Origin: an uncultured beta proteobacterium
GTDB taxonomy: Bacteria; Pseudomonadota; Gammaproteobacteria; Burkholderiales; Burkholderiaceae_A
DNA: 64,000 bases
Reading direction: 5' to 3'
Assembly: GCA_902586195.1 (NCBI GenBank)
Contig: CACIGF010000002.1
Coordinates: forward strand, 1-64,000
Under the pieces are notes generated by a model. That model did no database searches. It was given only the letters and a program-made list of their open reading frames with translations, and was not told the DNA's origin. The position numbers and the translations under genes are program-made. Position 1 is the first letter of the stretch. Every line of letters starts with the position of its first letter. This document shows positions 8,805 through 17,100 of this stretch, piece after piece.

Positions 8805-9227
8805 ATGCTTTTTAATGAAAATAGAATAAAAAGGCTTTTTTGGGTGCTACTGATCATATTGTCCGGTGGGCTAGTGATATTTGCGGCCTTAAAGACATTT
8901 GAAGAGAATTTAGTTTTTTTCTATACCCCATCACAGATTCTTAATGGAGAAGCCCCAGCAAACCGACCTATTCGAATAGGAGGTATGGTAGAACCAAACT
9001 CAATTCATAGAGATGAACATTCACTGGCAGTTGAATTTAATGTCATAGATGATAAAAACTCATTGATAAAGGTTACATATAACGGTGTTGTTCCGGACCT
9101 TTTTAAAGAAGGAAAGGGAGTCGTTGCTCAGGGAGAATATGTAGATGGCATTTTCCGATCAACAGAGATTTTGGCCAAACATGACGAAAATTATATGCCC
9201 CCTGACCTTTCAATTGTGAGTAAATAG
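8805..9227 (+). CDS. ccmE: Heme chaperone CcmE
   Basis: A 140-residue periplasmic heme chaperone anchored by one N-terminal helix (RLFWVLLIILSGGLVIFAAL). The OB-fold domain contains the family segments FFYTPSQI, IRIGGMVEPNS and VKVTYNGVVPDLF-like residues. The heme-binding histidine lies in LAKHDENYMP, the conserved (L/V)AKHDE.YMP motif. CcmE receives heme from CcmC and passes it to CcmF. The gene lies 9 bases after ccmD, and ccmF follows after 9 bases. Confidence 0.96.
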   Translation: MLFNENRIKRLFWVLLIILSGGLVIFAALKTFEENLVFFYTPSQILNGEAPANRPIRIGGMVEPNSIHRDEHSLAVEFNVIDDKNSLIKVTYNGVVPDLFKEGKGVVAQGEYVDGIFRSTEILAKHDENYMPPDLSIVSK

Positions 9228-9236
9228 TAGCTAAAA

Positions 9237-11309
9237 ATGTTTGCCGAAATCTCCCAATTATTACTATGCTTGAGTCTTTCATTAAGCTTATATTTTGGAA
9301 TAAAAGGATTAGCATTATCGTATTCTAAAAAGTTTCAAACTTCCTCACATCTAATTTCCAAGAGTTTATCCCGTACATCTGTTTTGATCAGCGTGTTAAT
9401 ATTGTCTTGTTTTCTCTTATTAATGCAGCTTTTCATTGTAAGTGATTTTTCTGTCCTTTTAGTTGCTACACATTCGAACGCCCTGCTACCGGTTGAGTAT
9501 AAAATTGCTGCAACATGGGGTTCTCATGAAGGCTCATTTTTACTCTGGGTATTAATGTTAGCTTGTTGGAATACAGCTGTAACATTATTCTGCAACACAA
9601 AAGACGATCTTTTTTACGTTCGCACGACCTCTGTAATGTTACTTTTAATAGGTGTTTTTCTGTTATACCTTATTTTCGCCTCAAATCCATTTACTAGAAT
9701 CTTTCCAACTCCATTAACTGGACAGGACCTTAACCCCTTATTACAAGATCCATTTATGGTGATTCACCCTCCCATGCTTTATATGGGTTACGTGGGTTTT
9801 GCAGTTTGTTTTTCAATGGCTGTTGCTGCTTTGACAACGGGTGAGGTGAATTCTCAATGGGCAAAATATTCAAGGCCCTGGGCTAATGCGGCCTGGGCAT
9901 TTTTAACACTCGGAATTTTATTAGGAAGTTGGTGGGCATACCGAGAATTAGGCTGGGGCGGCTGGTGGTTCTGGGATCCGGTAGAAAATGCCTCCCTCAT
10001 GCCATGGTTTGCAGGTGCAGCTCTTGTTCATTCCCTCGCTGTAACCGATAAAAGAAATGCTATGAAAAGTTGGGCAATATTATTAGCTATCATAGCATTT
10101 GGGTTTTCTTTACTCGGGACATTTTTAGTCCGCTCGGGGGTACTGACGTCGGTGCATTCGTTTGCGAGCGATCCCACAAGGGGAGTGTTCATTTTAATAA
10201 TGACCGCTGGTATTATTGGAGCCGCTTTAGTTCTTTATGCACTTCGAGCAAACGAGTTTAAGCTTGGTCAGAAATTCTCACCTATCTCTAAAGAAAGTTT
10301 ATTACTTGTAAATAATGTAGTAATGACAGCCGCTTTGTCGGTCGTGATGATAGGAACCCTTTACCCCCTAATTGCGGAAGTATTAACCGGAAGAAAAATG
10401 TCGGTTGGCCCACCCTATTTCAATTCGGTAATCACTCCGATATTAGTGCCGGCAGTTTTTTTAATGAGCCTTGCTCCATGGATGCTATGGAAAGATTCTA
10501 AGTTATTACCCGCACTTAAAAATGTTACTGTACCATCTCTTGTTGGAGGGCTAGTTGCAATTACCTTTATGTTGATTAATGAAAAAACTACGATTGCATC
10601 AGCGCTAGGGATTTTGTTTTCTATTTGTTTGCTGTTAGGTACGATTTACTCTGCAATTTATAGATTGTACAAACTGAAGGTTAATGCTAAACAAAAAGAA
10701 GATCCCGAGGGGGTTTTGTTACATAAAAGAGCTGGCAAACTAGGTTCGTCCTATTGGGGTATGTTTATCGGTCATTGTGGCTTGGCAATATTTTCCTTGG
10801 GAGTAACCTTCGTTAGTTCTTTTCAAGTTGAAAAAGACATTGTGCTGAAACCCTCAGAGGTATATCGGCTTGAAAATCATTACGTAAAATTTGTTGGAGT
10901 CCGCCCGATATCTGGCGTAAATTTTACCGGTGTGGAGGGAATATTCGAACTAAGAAAAGATGGTGAAACAAAAGTTCGAGTCTTATATCCCCAGAAACGG
11001 AAATACATACGATCAGATGATCCTATGACAGAGGCTGCGGTCGATTATGGTTTTTTTGGTGATGTTTACTTATCGTTGGGAGAGGCTACAAATTTACAAA
11101 ATATTTCGGAAACATCTTGGACTATTCGCGCCAGTTATAAGCCACTTATGGTTTGGGTTTGGATTGGTTGTTTGTTTATGGCTATCGGCGGTTTTGTAGC
11201 AATTTTTGGAAAAAAACAAAGCCTTGCGCTGCCATCAAAAAATAAGAGAATTGCTGTGAGTGCCAATTTAGCTACTAAACAAAATAAGAAAACAGTAAAA
11301 ACTACATGA
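9237..11309 (+). CDS. ccmF: Cytochrome c heme lyase subunit CcmF
   Basis: A 690-residue multi-spanning membrane protein. The WWD domain reads LGWGGWWFWDPVENASLMPW, and the conserved segments WGSHEGSFLLW, QDPFMVIHPPMLYMGYVGF and FLVRSGVLTSVHSFA are all present. These include the heme-ligand histidines. CcmF, with CcmH and CcmI, attaches heme to the CXXCH motif of apocytochromes. Length and motifs are normal. Its stop overlaps the start of ccmG (ATGA). Confidence 0.97.
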   Translation: MFAEISQLLLCLSLSLSLYFGIKGLALSYSKKFQTSSHLISKSLSRTSVLISVLILSCFLLLMQLFIVSDFSVLLVATHSNALLPVEYKIAATWGSHEGSFLLWVLMLACWNTAVTLFCNTKDDLFYVRTTSVMLLLIGVFLLYLIFASNPFTRIFPTPLTGQDLNPLLQDPFMVIHPPMLYMGYVGFAVCFSMAVAALTTGEVNSQWAKYSRPWANAAWAFLTLGILLGSWWAYRELGWGGWWFWDPVENASLMPWFAGAALVHSLAVTDKRNAMKSWAILLAIIAFGFSLLGTFLVRSGVLTSVHSFASDPTRGVFILIMTAGIIGAALVLYALRANEFKLGQKFSPISKESLLLVNNVVMTAALSVVMIGTLYPLIAEVLTGRKMSVGPPYFNSVITPILVPAVFLMSLAPWMLWKDSKLLPALKNVTVPSLVGGLVAITFMLINEKTTIASALGILFSICLLLGTIYSAIYRLYKLKVNAKQKEDPEGVLLHKRAGKLGSSYWGMFIGHCGLAIFSLGVTFVSSFQVEKDIVLKPSEVYRLENHYVKFVGVRPISGVNFTGVEGIFELRKDGETKVRVLYPQKRKYIRSDDPMTEAAVDYGFFGDVYLSLGEATNLQNISETSWTIRASYKPLMVWVWIGCLFMAIGGFVAIFGKKQSLALPSKNKRIAVSANLATKQNKKTVKTT

Positions 11310-11857
11310 AACGCATTGCGATATGGCTTCCAATTGGATTGTTAGCAGGAATGATTGTATTATTTGTATTCGGCTTGCAAAATGATCCCGAACGAATTCC
11401 TTCTGTACTGATTGGTAAAGAAGCACCCAGGTTTACTCTTAACACCCTAAACAAAGACGGATCAATAAGTAAGTCAAAGATCAGTAGTTTATCTCTTAAC
11501 GGGGAAGTTTGGATTTTAAATGTTTTCGCCTCATGGTGTGTCACTTGTCAAATTGAGCATAAACATCTCATGAAAATAGCAAAAAATAACCCTAAGCTCA
11601 TGCTTGTTGGTTTGGCGTACAAAGACGAGCCAACCGCAACGGCAGAATGGTTACAAAAGTTTGGAAACCCCTACTCTATAGTATTGATAGACCGTGAGGG
11701 ATTAACAGGTATTGACTGGGGAGTCTACGGTGTCCCTGAAACTTTTGTGATCAACAATGATGGGGTGATCGTATATAAGAATATCGGCGCAATTGATGAA
11801 AATTTTTATAAAAATGAAGCAGAACCTTTTTTACTGAAAGCAAAGCGAATTAATTAA
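11306..11857 (+). CDS. ccmG: Thiol:disulfide interchange protein CcmG (DsbE)
   Basis: A 183-residue periplasmic thioredoxin-like protein anchored by an N-terminal helix. The active site is WCVTC in the context FASWCVTCQIEH, and the cis-proline segment is GVYGVPETFVI. It keeps the apocytochrome heme-binding cysteines reduced. It overlaps ccmF by 4 bases. It ends in TAA at 11855-11857, and the next 18 bases are open in the same frame up to the ATG of ccmH, so only this stop separates the two coding regions. Confidence 0.95.
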   Translation: MKRIAIWLPIGLLAGMIVLFVFGLQNDPERIPSVLIGKEAPRFTLNTLNKDGSISKSKISSLSLNGEVWILNVFASWCVTCQIEHKHLMKIAKNNPKLMLVGLAYKDEPTATAEWLQKFGNPYSIVLIDREGLTGIDWGVYGVPETFVINNDGVIVYKNIGAIDENFYKNEAEPFLLKAKRIN

Positions 11858-11875
11858 AAATTAAACAATAATTCC

Positions 11876-12238
11876 ATGGGAAATAGTATTTCAAAAACCT
11901 TAAACTCCGACACTTTTCACACAGTTATTAATGAAGAGCGTTTTCAGAATTTAACTAATGAATTGAGATGCCTAGTTTGTCAAAATCAAACAATTGCTGA
12001 ATCTAATGCAACGCTGGCAGTTGACTTAAAAAAGCAGGTTGCAAAGCAAATTGCCGAAGGAAAGAGCGATCAAGAAATTCTTCAATTTATGGAAGAGCGC
12101 TACGGCGAATTCGTACTGTACAATCCTCCCATTTCCGCTGAGAATTCTTTACTCTGGTTGGGCCCTTTTATCGTACTCGTTATCGCGGTGTTTGTTTTAT
12201 TTACTGCACTTAAGCGTCAAAATAAATCGAAAGAATAA
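11876..12238 (+). CDS. ccmH: Cytochrome c maturation protein CcmH (no visible signal peptide)
   Basis: A 120-residue protein with the CcmH active site LRCLVCQNQTIAESNA, the following helix segment (DLKKQVAKQIAEGKSD.EI..FMEERYGEFVLY.PP) and one C-terminal membrane helix ending in positive residues. CcmH reduces or presents apocytochrome c. The family normally begins with a cleavable signal peptide. Here the frame starts MGNSISKTLNSDTFH, with no hydrophobic segment, and no alternative start exists because the in-frame stop of ccmG lies seven codons upstream. Export would need N-out insertion by the C-terminal helix, or stop readthrough from ccmG. It is the last ccm gene. Confidence 0.93.
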   Translation: MGNSISKTLNSDTFHTVINEERFQNLTNELRCLVCQNQTIAESNATLAVDLKKQVAKQIAEGKSDQEILQFMEERYGEFVLYNPPISAENSLLWLGPFIVLVIAVFVLFTALKRQNKSKE

Positions 12239-12243
12239 ATTTA

Positions 12244-12600
12244 CTACCTATTAAAAGGATATCCTTTTATCCTAAGATCGTTGTGCATATAAAGTTCTAA
12301 CAAAATAGCTTCGAATACCGGTTGAATAATGCCAGGGCTTGAACTTAATAATTTTCGCAACGCTTCAGCAGATATTTCTATGCAAGTAACTTCGCCTTTT
12401 GCTTTTGCAGAGACTGCACGAACCCCACCGTCTAAAATTGCTTGTTCTCCAAAAGATGCTCCCGGCTTTAAGATAGCAATCTGTTTTTTCGTATCGGGAT
12501 CAAAAAGTTCAACCTCGCCAGATTTTAAAACAAAAAAGTTTTCGGCTCGATCCTTCTTTTGAAATAAAGTCTCTCCATCTTTGTATGTAACGTTAGCCAT
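12244..12600 (-). CDS. Small cyclic-nucleotide-binding domain protein (Crp-like fold, no DNA-binding domain)
   Basis: A 118-residue single-domain protein of the cNMP-binding (cupin-like) fold. Beta-strand segments GETLFQKKDRAENFFVLKSGEVELF lead to a phosphate-binding cassette, FGEQAILDGGVRAVSA. The Gly-Glu and the following Arg-Ala-x-Ser are the residues that bind cyclic nucleotide phosphate in the family. There is no helix-turn-helix, kinase or channel domain, so it would act by protein contact. It is the second gene of a two-gene unit, 14 bases after the other cNMP-fold gene. That unit is divergent from an operon encoding a class III cyclase, so cAMP or cGMP made by that enzyme is the obvious ligand (inference). 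Confidence 0.85.
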   Translation of the reverse strand: MANVTYKDGETLFQKKDRAENFFVLKSGEVELFDPDTKKQIAILKPGASFGEQAILDGGVRAVSAKAKGEVTCIEISAEALRKLLSSSPGIIQPVFEAILLELYMHNDLRIKGYPFNR

Positions 12601-12614
12601 TAACTATTATCTTT

Positions 12615-13109
12615 TCATTCATTTTTCAGATATTCTGGAATAGTCACACCTTGACCTAATATCCTCTCTATTGTCATTCGACAAACAGCCTTTAACCCGG
12701 TATTCGTCAACTGCAGTTCTCTCATTGCATTCGGAATTGGGATAATTTTGCAATTTACAAATTCGTTTACTTTATATGTGTAGTTTAGTGGACGTTCTGC
12801 CAATCCTTCGGCTAAACCAATTACGGAACCCGGACCCAATATATATTCATGCTCATCGTCGTGGCACTCAACTGAGCCCATTGTGATGGCATACGCACTC
12901 AATGGCACATCTCCTTTTTTTAGTATTTCTATCCCTACATCAAAAACTCCAATTTTCAATTTAGGCGATGCCCATATTTTAAAAAAAAGTCTTTCCTGAC
13001 TAGACATCTCCTTTTTTTCAAAAAGATCGATGGTGCTTTTGAGTCTGGCATCTGCTAGGCTTAATTCTTTATACAATTCTCTGTTAATTTCGAATTTTGC
13101 CTGCGCCAT
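12615..13109 (-). CDS. Degenerate cyclic-nucleotide-binding-fold protein
   Basis: A 164-residue protein starting MAQAKFEINREL. Its middle part has the shape of a cNMP-binding domain: IEILKKGDVPLSAYAITMGSVEC.DDEHEYILGPGSVIGLAEGLAERPLNYTYKV. The cassette position reads GPGSVIGLAEGLAERPLNYTY, and the family arginine and Ala/Ser pair are not where expected, so nucleotide binding is doubtful. It could be a structural partner of its neighbour. A helical N-terminal segment (about residues 5-55) precedes the domain. It is the promoter-proximal gene of the pair and is divergent from the MBL-fold gene. The family call is by fold pattern only. Confidence 0.6.
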   Translation of the reverse strand: MAQAKFEINRELYKELSLADARLKSTIDLFEKKEMSSQERLFFKIWASPKLKIGVFDVGIEILKKGDVPLSAYAITMGSVECHDDEHEYILGPGSVIGLAEGLAERPLNYTYKVNEFVNCKIIPIPNAMRELQLTNTGLKAVCRMTIERILGQGVTIPEYLKNE

Positions 13110-13180
13110 TTTGTTTTGATAATCCCAATTTGGTAGAATAAGGAATCTAAAGTATAGCGCAATTGAATTGTGAGGGGCTA
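13110..13180 (+). promoter_or_regulatory. Divergent promoter region between cNMP-fold pair and MBL/Tps operon
   Basis: This 71-base gap is the only spacer between the two divergent units. On the plus strand TTGTTT (13111-13116) and TAGAAT (13134-13139) are separated by 17 bases, a plausible sigma70 promoter for the MBL gene. GAGGGG at about 13172-13177 is its ribosome binding site. This start also decides the MBL start at the ATG at 13181. No operator palindrome is obvious. Confidence 0.4.
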
Positions 13181-14056
13181 ATGTTTAAAACCCGGTTTTG
13201 GGGAGTGCGAGGCACAATAGCCTGTCCTTATGACAGCTATATGAAATACGGAGGTAATACCTCGTGCGTAACAGTGCAGTGTGATGATACATTGCTTATT
13301 TTTGACTCAGGAACTGGCATTCTTCCTCTGGGAAATAAAATCATGGCAAATGGGAATGGGAATGGGAATCTCAGCGTTTTTTTCTCGCATACACATTGGG
13401 ACCACATAAGCGGCTTTCCGTTTTTTAAACCTGCATATTCTCCAAAATTTAGCATTGATCTTTATTGCGGCAATCTCAAAAAATATGGAAGCTCAATTTT
13501 TGAGGTTTTATCCCATCAAATGGCAAATCCAACGTTTCCTGTGCCTATTGATATCCTACAAGCGAAAATTCAATATCTTGATTTCGATGCGGGGGAAAAT
13601 GTCAAGGTATCTGATGAGATTAATCTTAATACCTGCTTATTGAATCACCCGAAGGGTGCTACTGGGTATCGAGTAAACTTTAAGGATAGGTCTGTTTGTT
13701 ACGTTACGGATACGGAACATAAAAAAGATGGGCTTGATGAGAGTATTCTAAAGTTAATAGAAAATACGGATCTTTTCATTTATGACTCTACATACACAGA
13801 AGAGGAGTATCCGAATTTTGAAGGTTGGGGTCATTCTACATGGCAAGAAGGAGTACGATTGTCAAAAGAGGCAGGTGTGAAAAATTACGCAATTTTTCAT
13901 CATGATCCGTCTCATGATGACGATTTTATGGACAATGTCGAACTTGATGCAAAAATAACATTTGCGAATGCATTCGTCGCGAAAGAAGGCATGGAAATTG
14001 AATTTAATGATACTGGTAGTGGTATAAAATTTGGAAAATTTGATGACAAGCCGTGA
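13181..14056 (+). CDS. Metallo-beta-lactamase-fold hydrolase
   Basis: A 291-residue protein of the MBL superfamily, start MFKTRFWGVRGTIACP. The opening FWGVRG...GGNTSCV....D.LLIFDSGTGI is characteristic of a subgroup often encoded near signalling proteins. Metal ligands visible are H70-T-H72-W-D74-H75, then an Asp in CYVTDTEH and a His in YAIFHHDPSHDD. All are present, so it should be a di-metal hydrolase. A cyclic-nucleotide phosphodiesterase role would fit the neighbouring cyclase and cNMP-binding genes but is inference. The start is moved to 13181 from an upstream ATG because GAGGGG precedes it and the family begins there. A GGGAAT triplet repeat encodes NGNGNG in a surface loop. tpsA follows after 110 bases. 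Confidence 0.85.
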   Translation: MFKTRFWGVRGTIACPYDSYMKYGGNTSCVTVQCDDTLLIFDSGTGILPLGNKIMANGNGNGNLSVFFSHTHWDHISGFPFFKPAYSPKFSIDLYCGNLKKYGSSIFEVLSHQMANPTFPVPIDILQAKIQYLDFDAGENVKVSDEINLNTCLLNHPKGATGYRVNFKDRSVCYVTDTEHKKDGLDESILKLIENTDLFIYDSTYTEEEYPNFEGWGHSTWQEGVRLSKEAGVKNYAIFHHDPSHDDDFMDNVELDAKITFANAFVAKEGMEIEFNDTGSGIKFGKFDDKP

Positions 14057-14166
14057 TTTTAGGATAATAGGACCTGTTGCTACTATAAATTCTGTAAATC
14101 TGATTGCTGTATATGGTGGTTTTAAGGGGAATGCAACAGGGCTTGAAAGAACACTCGAGGATACTC

Positions 14167-17100
14167 TTGAACAAAATTTTTAAAACCAAATATTGTGAGA
14201 AGCGGCAAACCTTTATAGCCGCTCATGAAAAGACAAAAATTGGTGTGCCGACAACCAGTTCTGCTTCGCATGGACGAATTTTTCTAAAATATAACGCAAT
14301 CGCATTAGCCATAAGTACTTTGTTTACGAATTCTCTGCATGCGCAAGGTTTAGTAAATCCAAGCGTTGTTGCTGGTCAGGCAACTATAAATACAGTTAAT
14401 CAAACCAATACCGTAATTCAACAAACAACAAATAAGGCTGTAATCAATTGGGAAGAATTTACAATACCGAAAGATAATGCGGTAAATTTTCAACAACCTG
14501 ATACAAGCAGTATTACGCTCAATCGAGTTTTGGGAAGTCAAAAATCAGAGATTCATGGGAGTCTTAAAGCAAATGGTCAAGTTTGGCTGCTGAATCCAAA
14601 TGGCACATTGATTGGAGAAAATGGCTCTATCAATGCTCACGGCTTTATGGCAACTACACACCAAATCTCCAATGATCAGTTTATGAATGGAAGCTATTAC
14701 TTGCGTAAAAACAATAAGTTAAGAGGAGATATTCAGAATTTAGGTGTAATTGATGTTAAAGGTGGTGGATATGCCGTTTTGTCAGCAGATAAGGTTGTAA
14801 ATGAAGGTGTAATTGGAGCCCGGCTAGGTACTGTTGCTTTGGCAGCAGGAGAGGCAATTACCATTGATTTGGTTGGGGACCAGCTACTGAGCTTCCAAGT
14901 AGATTCGACAATTTCTGATGGGTTTGAGAAGAGTGTTACGAATTCTGGAAGAATTTCCGCACATGGTGGACAAGTCCTCTTAACTGCAAAAGCAGCAAGT
15001 AATATTGTGGAAAGTGTAGTTAATTCTACTGGAGTTGTAGAAGCAGTTTCTGTTCAAAAGAAAAATGGAAAAATTGTATTTACATCAGGCAGTGAAGGCA
15101 CAACATCGATTGAAGGAATTGTGGATGTTTCTGGAAAAAATATCGAAGAAACAGCGGGTTCTGTTGAGATCTTCGGAAAAGACGTAAAGATTGCAAATAC
15201 AAAAATTGATGCAACTGGAAATACTGGTGGCGGGAATGTTTATGTGGGTGGTGGTTGGCAAGGAGCGAAGGTAAGAGATCATAAGGCTTCTAAAACTGTA
15301 ACAGTTACCTCAGATGTTGCAATTGATGCGAGTGCTATTTCTGAGGGCGATGGAGGAGAAGTTGTGATTTGGTCGGATGTTCCGGACCCCTCTTCCGTAA
15401 CTCGGGCCCATGGGGTAATTAAAGCAGAAGGTGGAAATTACTCTGGAGATGGAGGAAAAGTAGAAACTTCAGGAAATTCTCTTTACACGCAAAATATTCA
15501 GGTTAGTACACGGGCAAAAAATGGTGAATATGGATTATGGCTTTTAGACCCAACTACAATCACCATTGGGAACGGAACAGACAACAATACTCTTGTAAGC
15601 GGTGAGTATACCTATGATGGAGGCGATGCAAATGGCTTCATAGACGGGCCTACTCTGAACGCATCCCTAGATGGTAATAATGTAGGCATTACTGCTGATA
15701 ATATTACATTGGCAGAAAGTTATAGTGATTCGTATGCCACTACCCTAACTTTAAATGCTACATCCGTTATCACTCTAACAGGTTCTTTTAATCGAGCTGG
15801 CACCATTGTCGCAAATGCTGGAACCACATTAACTGGTGCTGGAGGGCTTGCTTGCGGAGCGGCTTGTACCGTTTCCATAGGAGCTGATAGCACCACATAC
15901 ACGGGAATAATTAATACTCCAAGTTTTACAAAACAGGGCTCTGGGACATTAACCCTTTCAGCAATTAATACCATGGGAGAGACCACGGTACTTAATGGCG
16001 GAATCAAAATAAGTAATGGTGGTGCATTAGGAGCAGGAGCTGTGGGCGTACACGATGGAGCTTTTGTAGATTTGAATGGACAAATTGTATCGAACTCATT
16101 TGAGGTGCAAGGGGGAGTAAGTGGAGGAGGGGCTCTCAAAAACACAAGTGGAACACTTGCCCGGATAACTGCTACAAACAATGGAACCGTTGCTATAAGG
16201 GGTGCTGGTAATGATACAAGGACAAAAATTGGAGGAAGTGGCGATCTTTCGATAGAAGTTCCTATTAACAACGCAACCGGTGTAACGACAGCAAAGTTAT
16301 TAAAAGGTGGTGGAACAGGAAAACTTTATTTAAAAGCTGCGAATACCTACAATGGGGGCACACAAATATACAGCGGTACTGTAGTCGCTGACCATAGTGC
16401 GGCTTTGGGAAGCACTGGTAACATTGAGTTTACTGGAGGGATCCTTGGTATAACGGGAAACACTCAGGCCTTAAGCTCTGATCGAATTGGCAGTGGTTCG
16501 ACGGCTAGTGTAAACCTTGATGTTGGTGATGGTGTCAATTATGGCTTATCTGGTATTTCTTATTCGGGCGGATCATCTTCCTCACTAATCAAAACAGGTG
16601 CCGGAAATTTAGCCTTTATCGGAACCACTGCATTTGCAAATGGAGTGGATGTTCAGGCGGGTGATGTTGCCATAGGTGATAATTCCACCGCAACAACTTT
16701 TAGCGGCAATTTACAGATTGCAAGTGGCTCAAATGTGAATTTCTTACCCACTTCCTCTATGACGTATACAGGGGCAATCGCAGGTTCTGGTTCTATAAAT
16801 ATTCAAGGAACCGGTAGCCAACGATTAATTTTCAATGGAAATACTGCAAGCTATAGTGGAACAACAAATGTTACTTCTGCAGTTTTTCAGGTAGGAGATG
16901 GCACAGCAGGGAGCTTTCAGGACCATGCTGGCACAGTAAATATCGATACAAATAGTGCACTAGAATTAAACCCTGGTACATCAGGCACTATCACAACATT
17001 AATTAATAGCGAAGGTTCAATCCGCAGCATTGCCGCACAAGATATCACTTTCAGCAATATTAGTGCTCACACCGGCTCAACAAGTGTTGCCTCAAATGGC

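Noticed and set aside
15720..16271. 183-residue open frame antisense to tpsA
   Set aside because: It is the mirror of the Thr/Ser/Gly-rich repeat region of tpsA, where stops are rare on the other strand. No motif.
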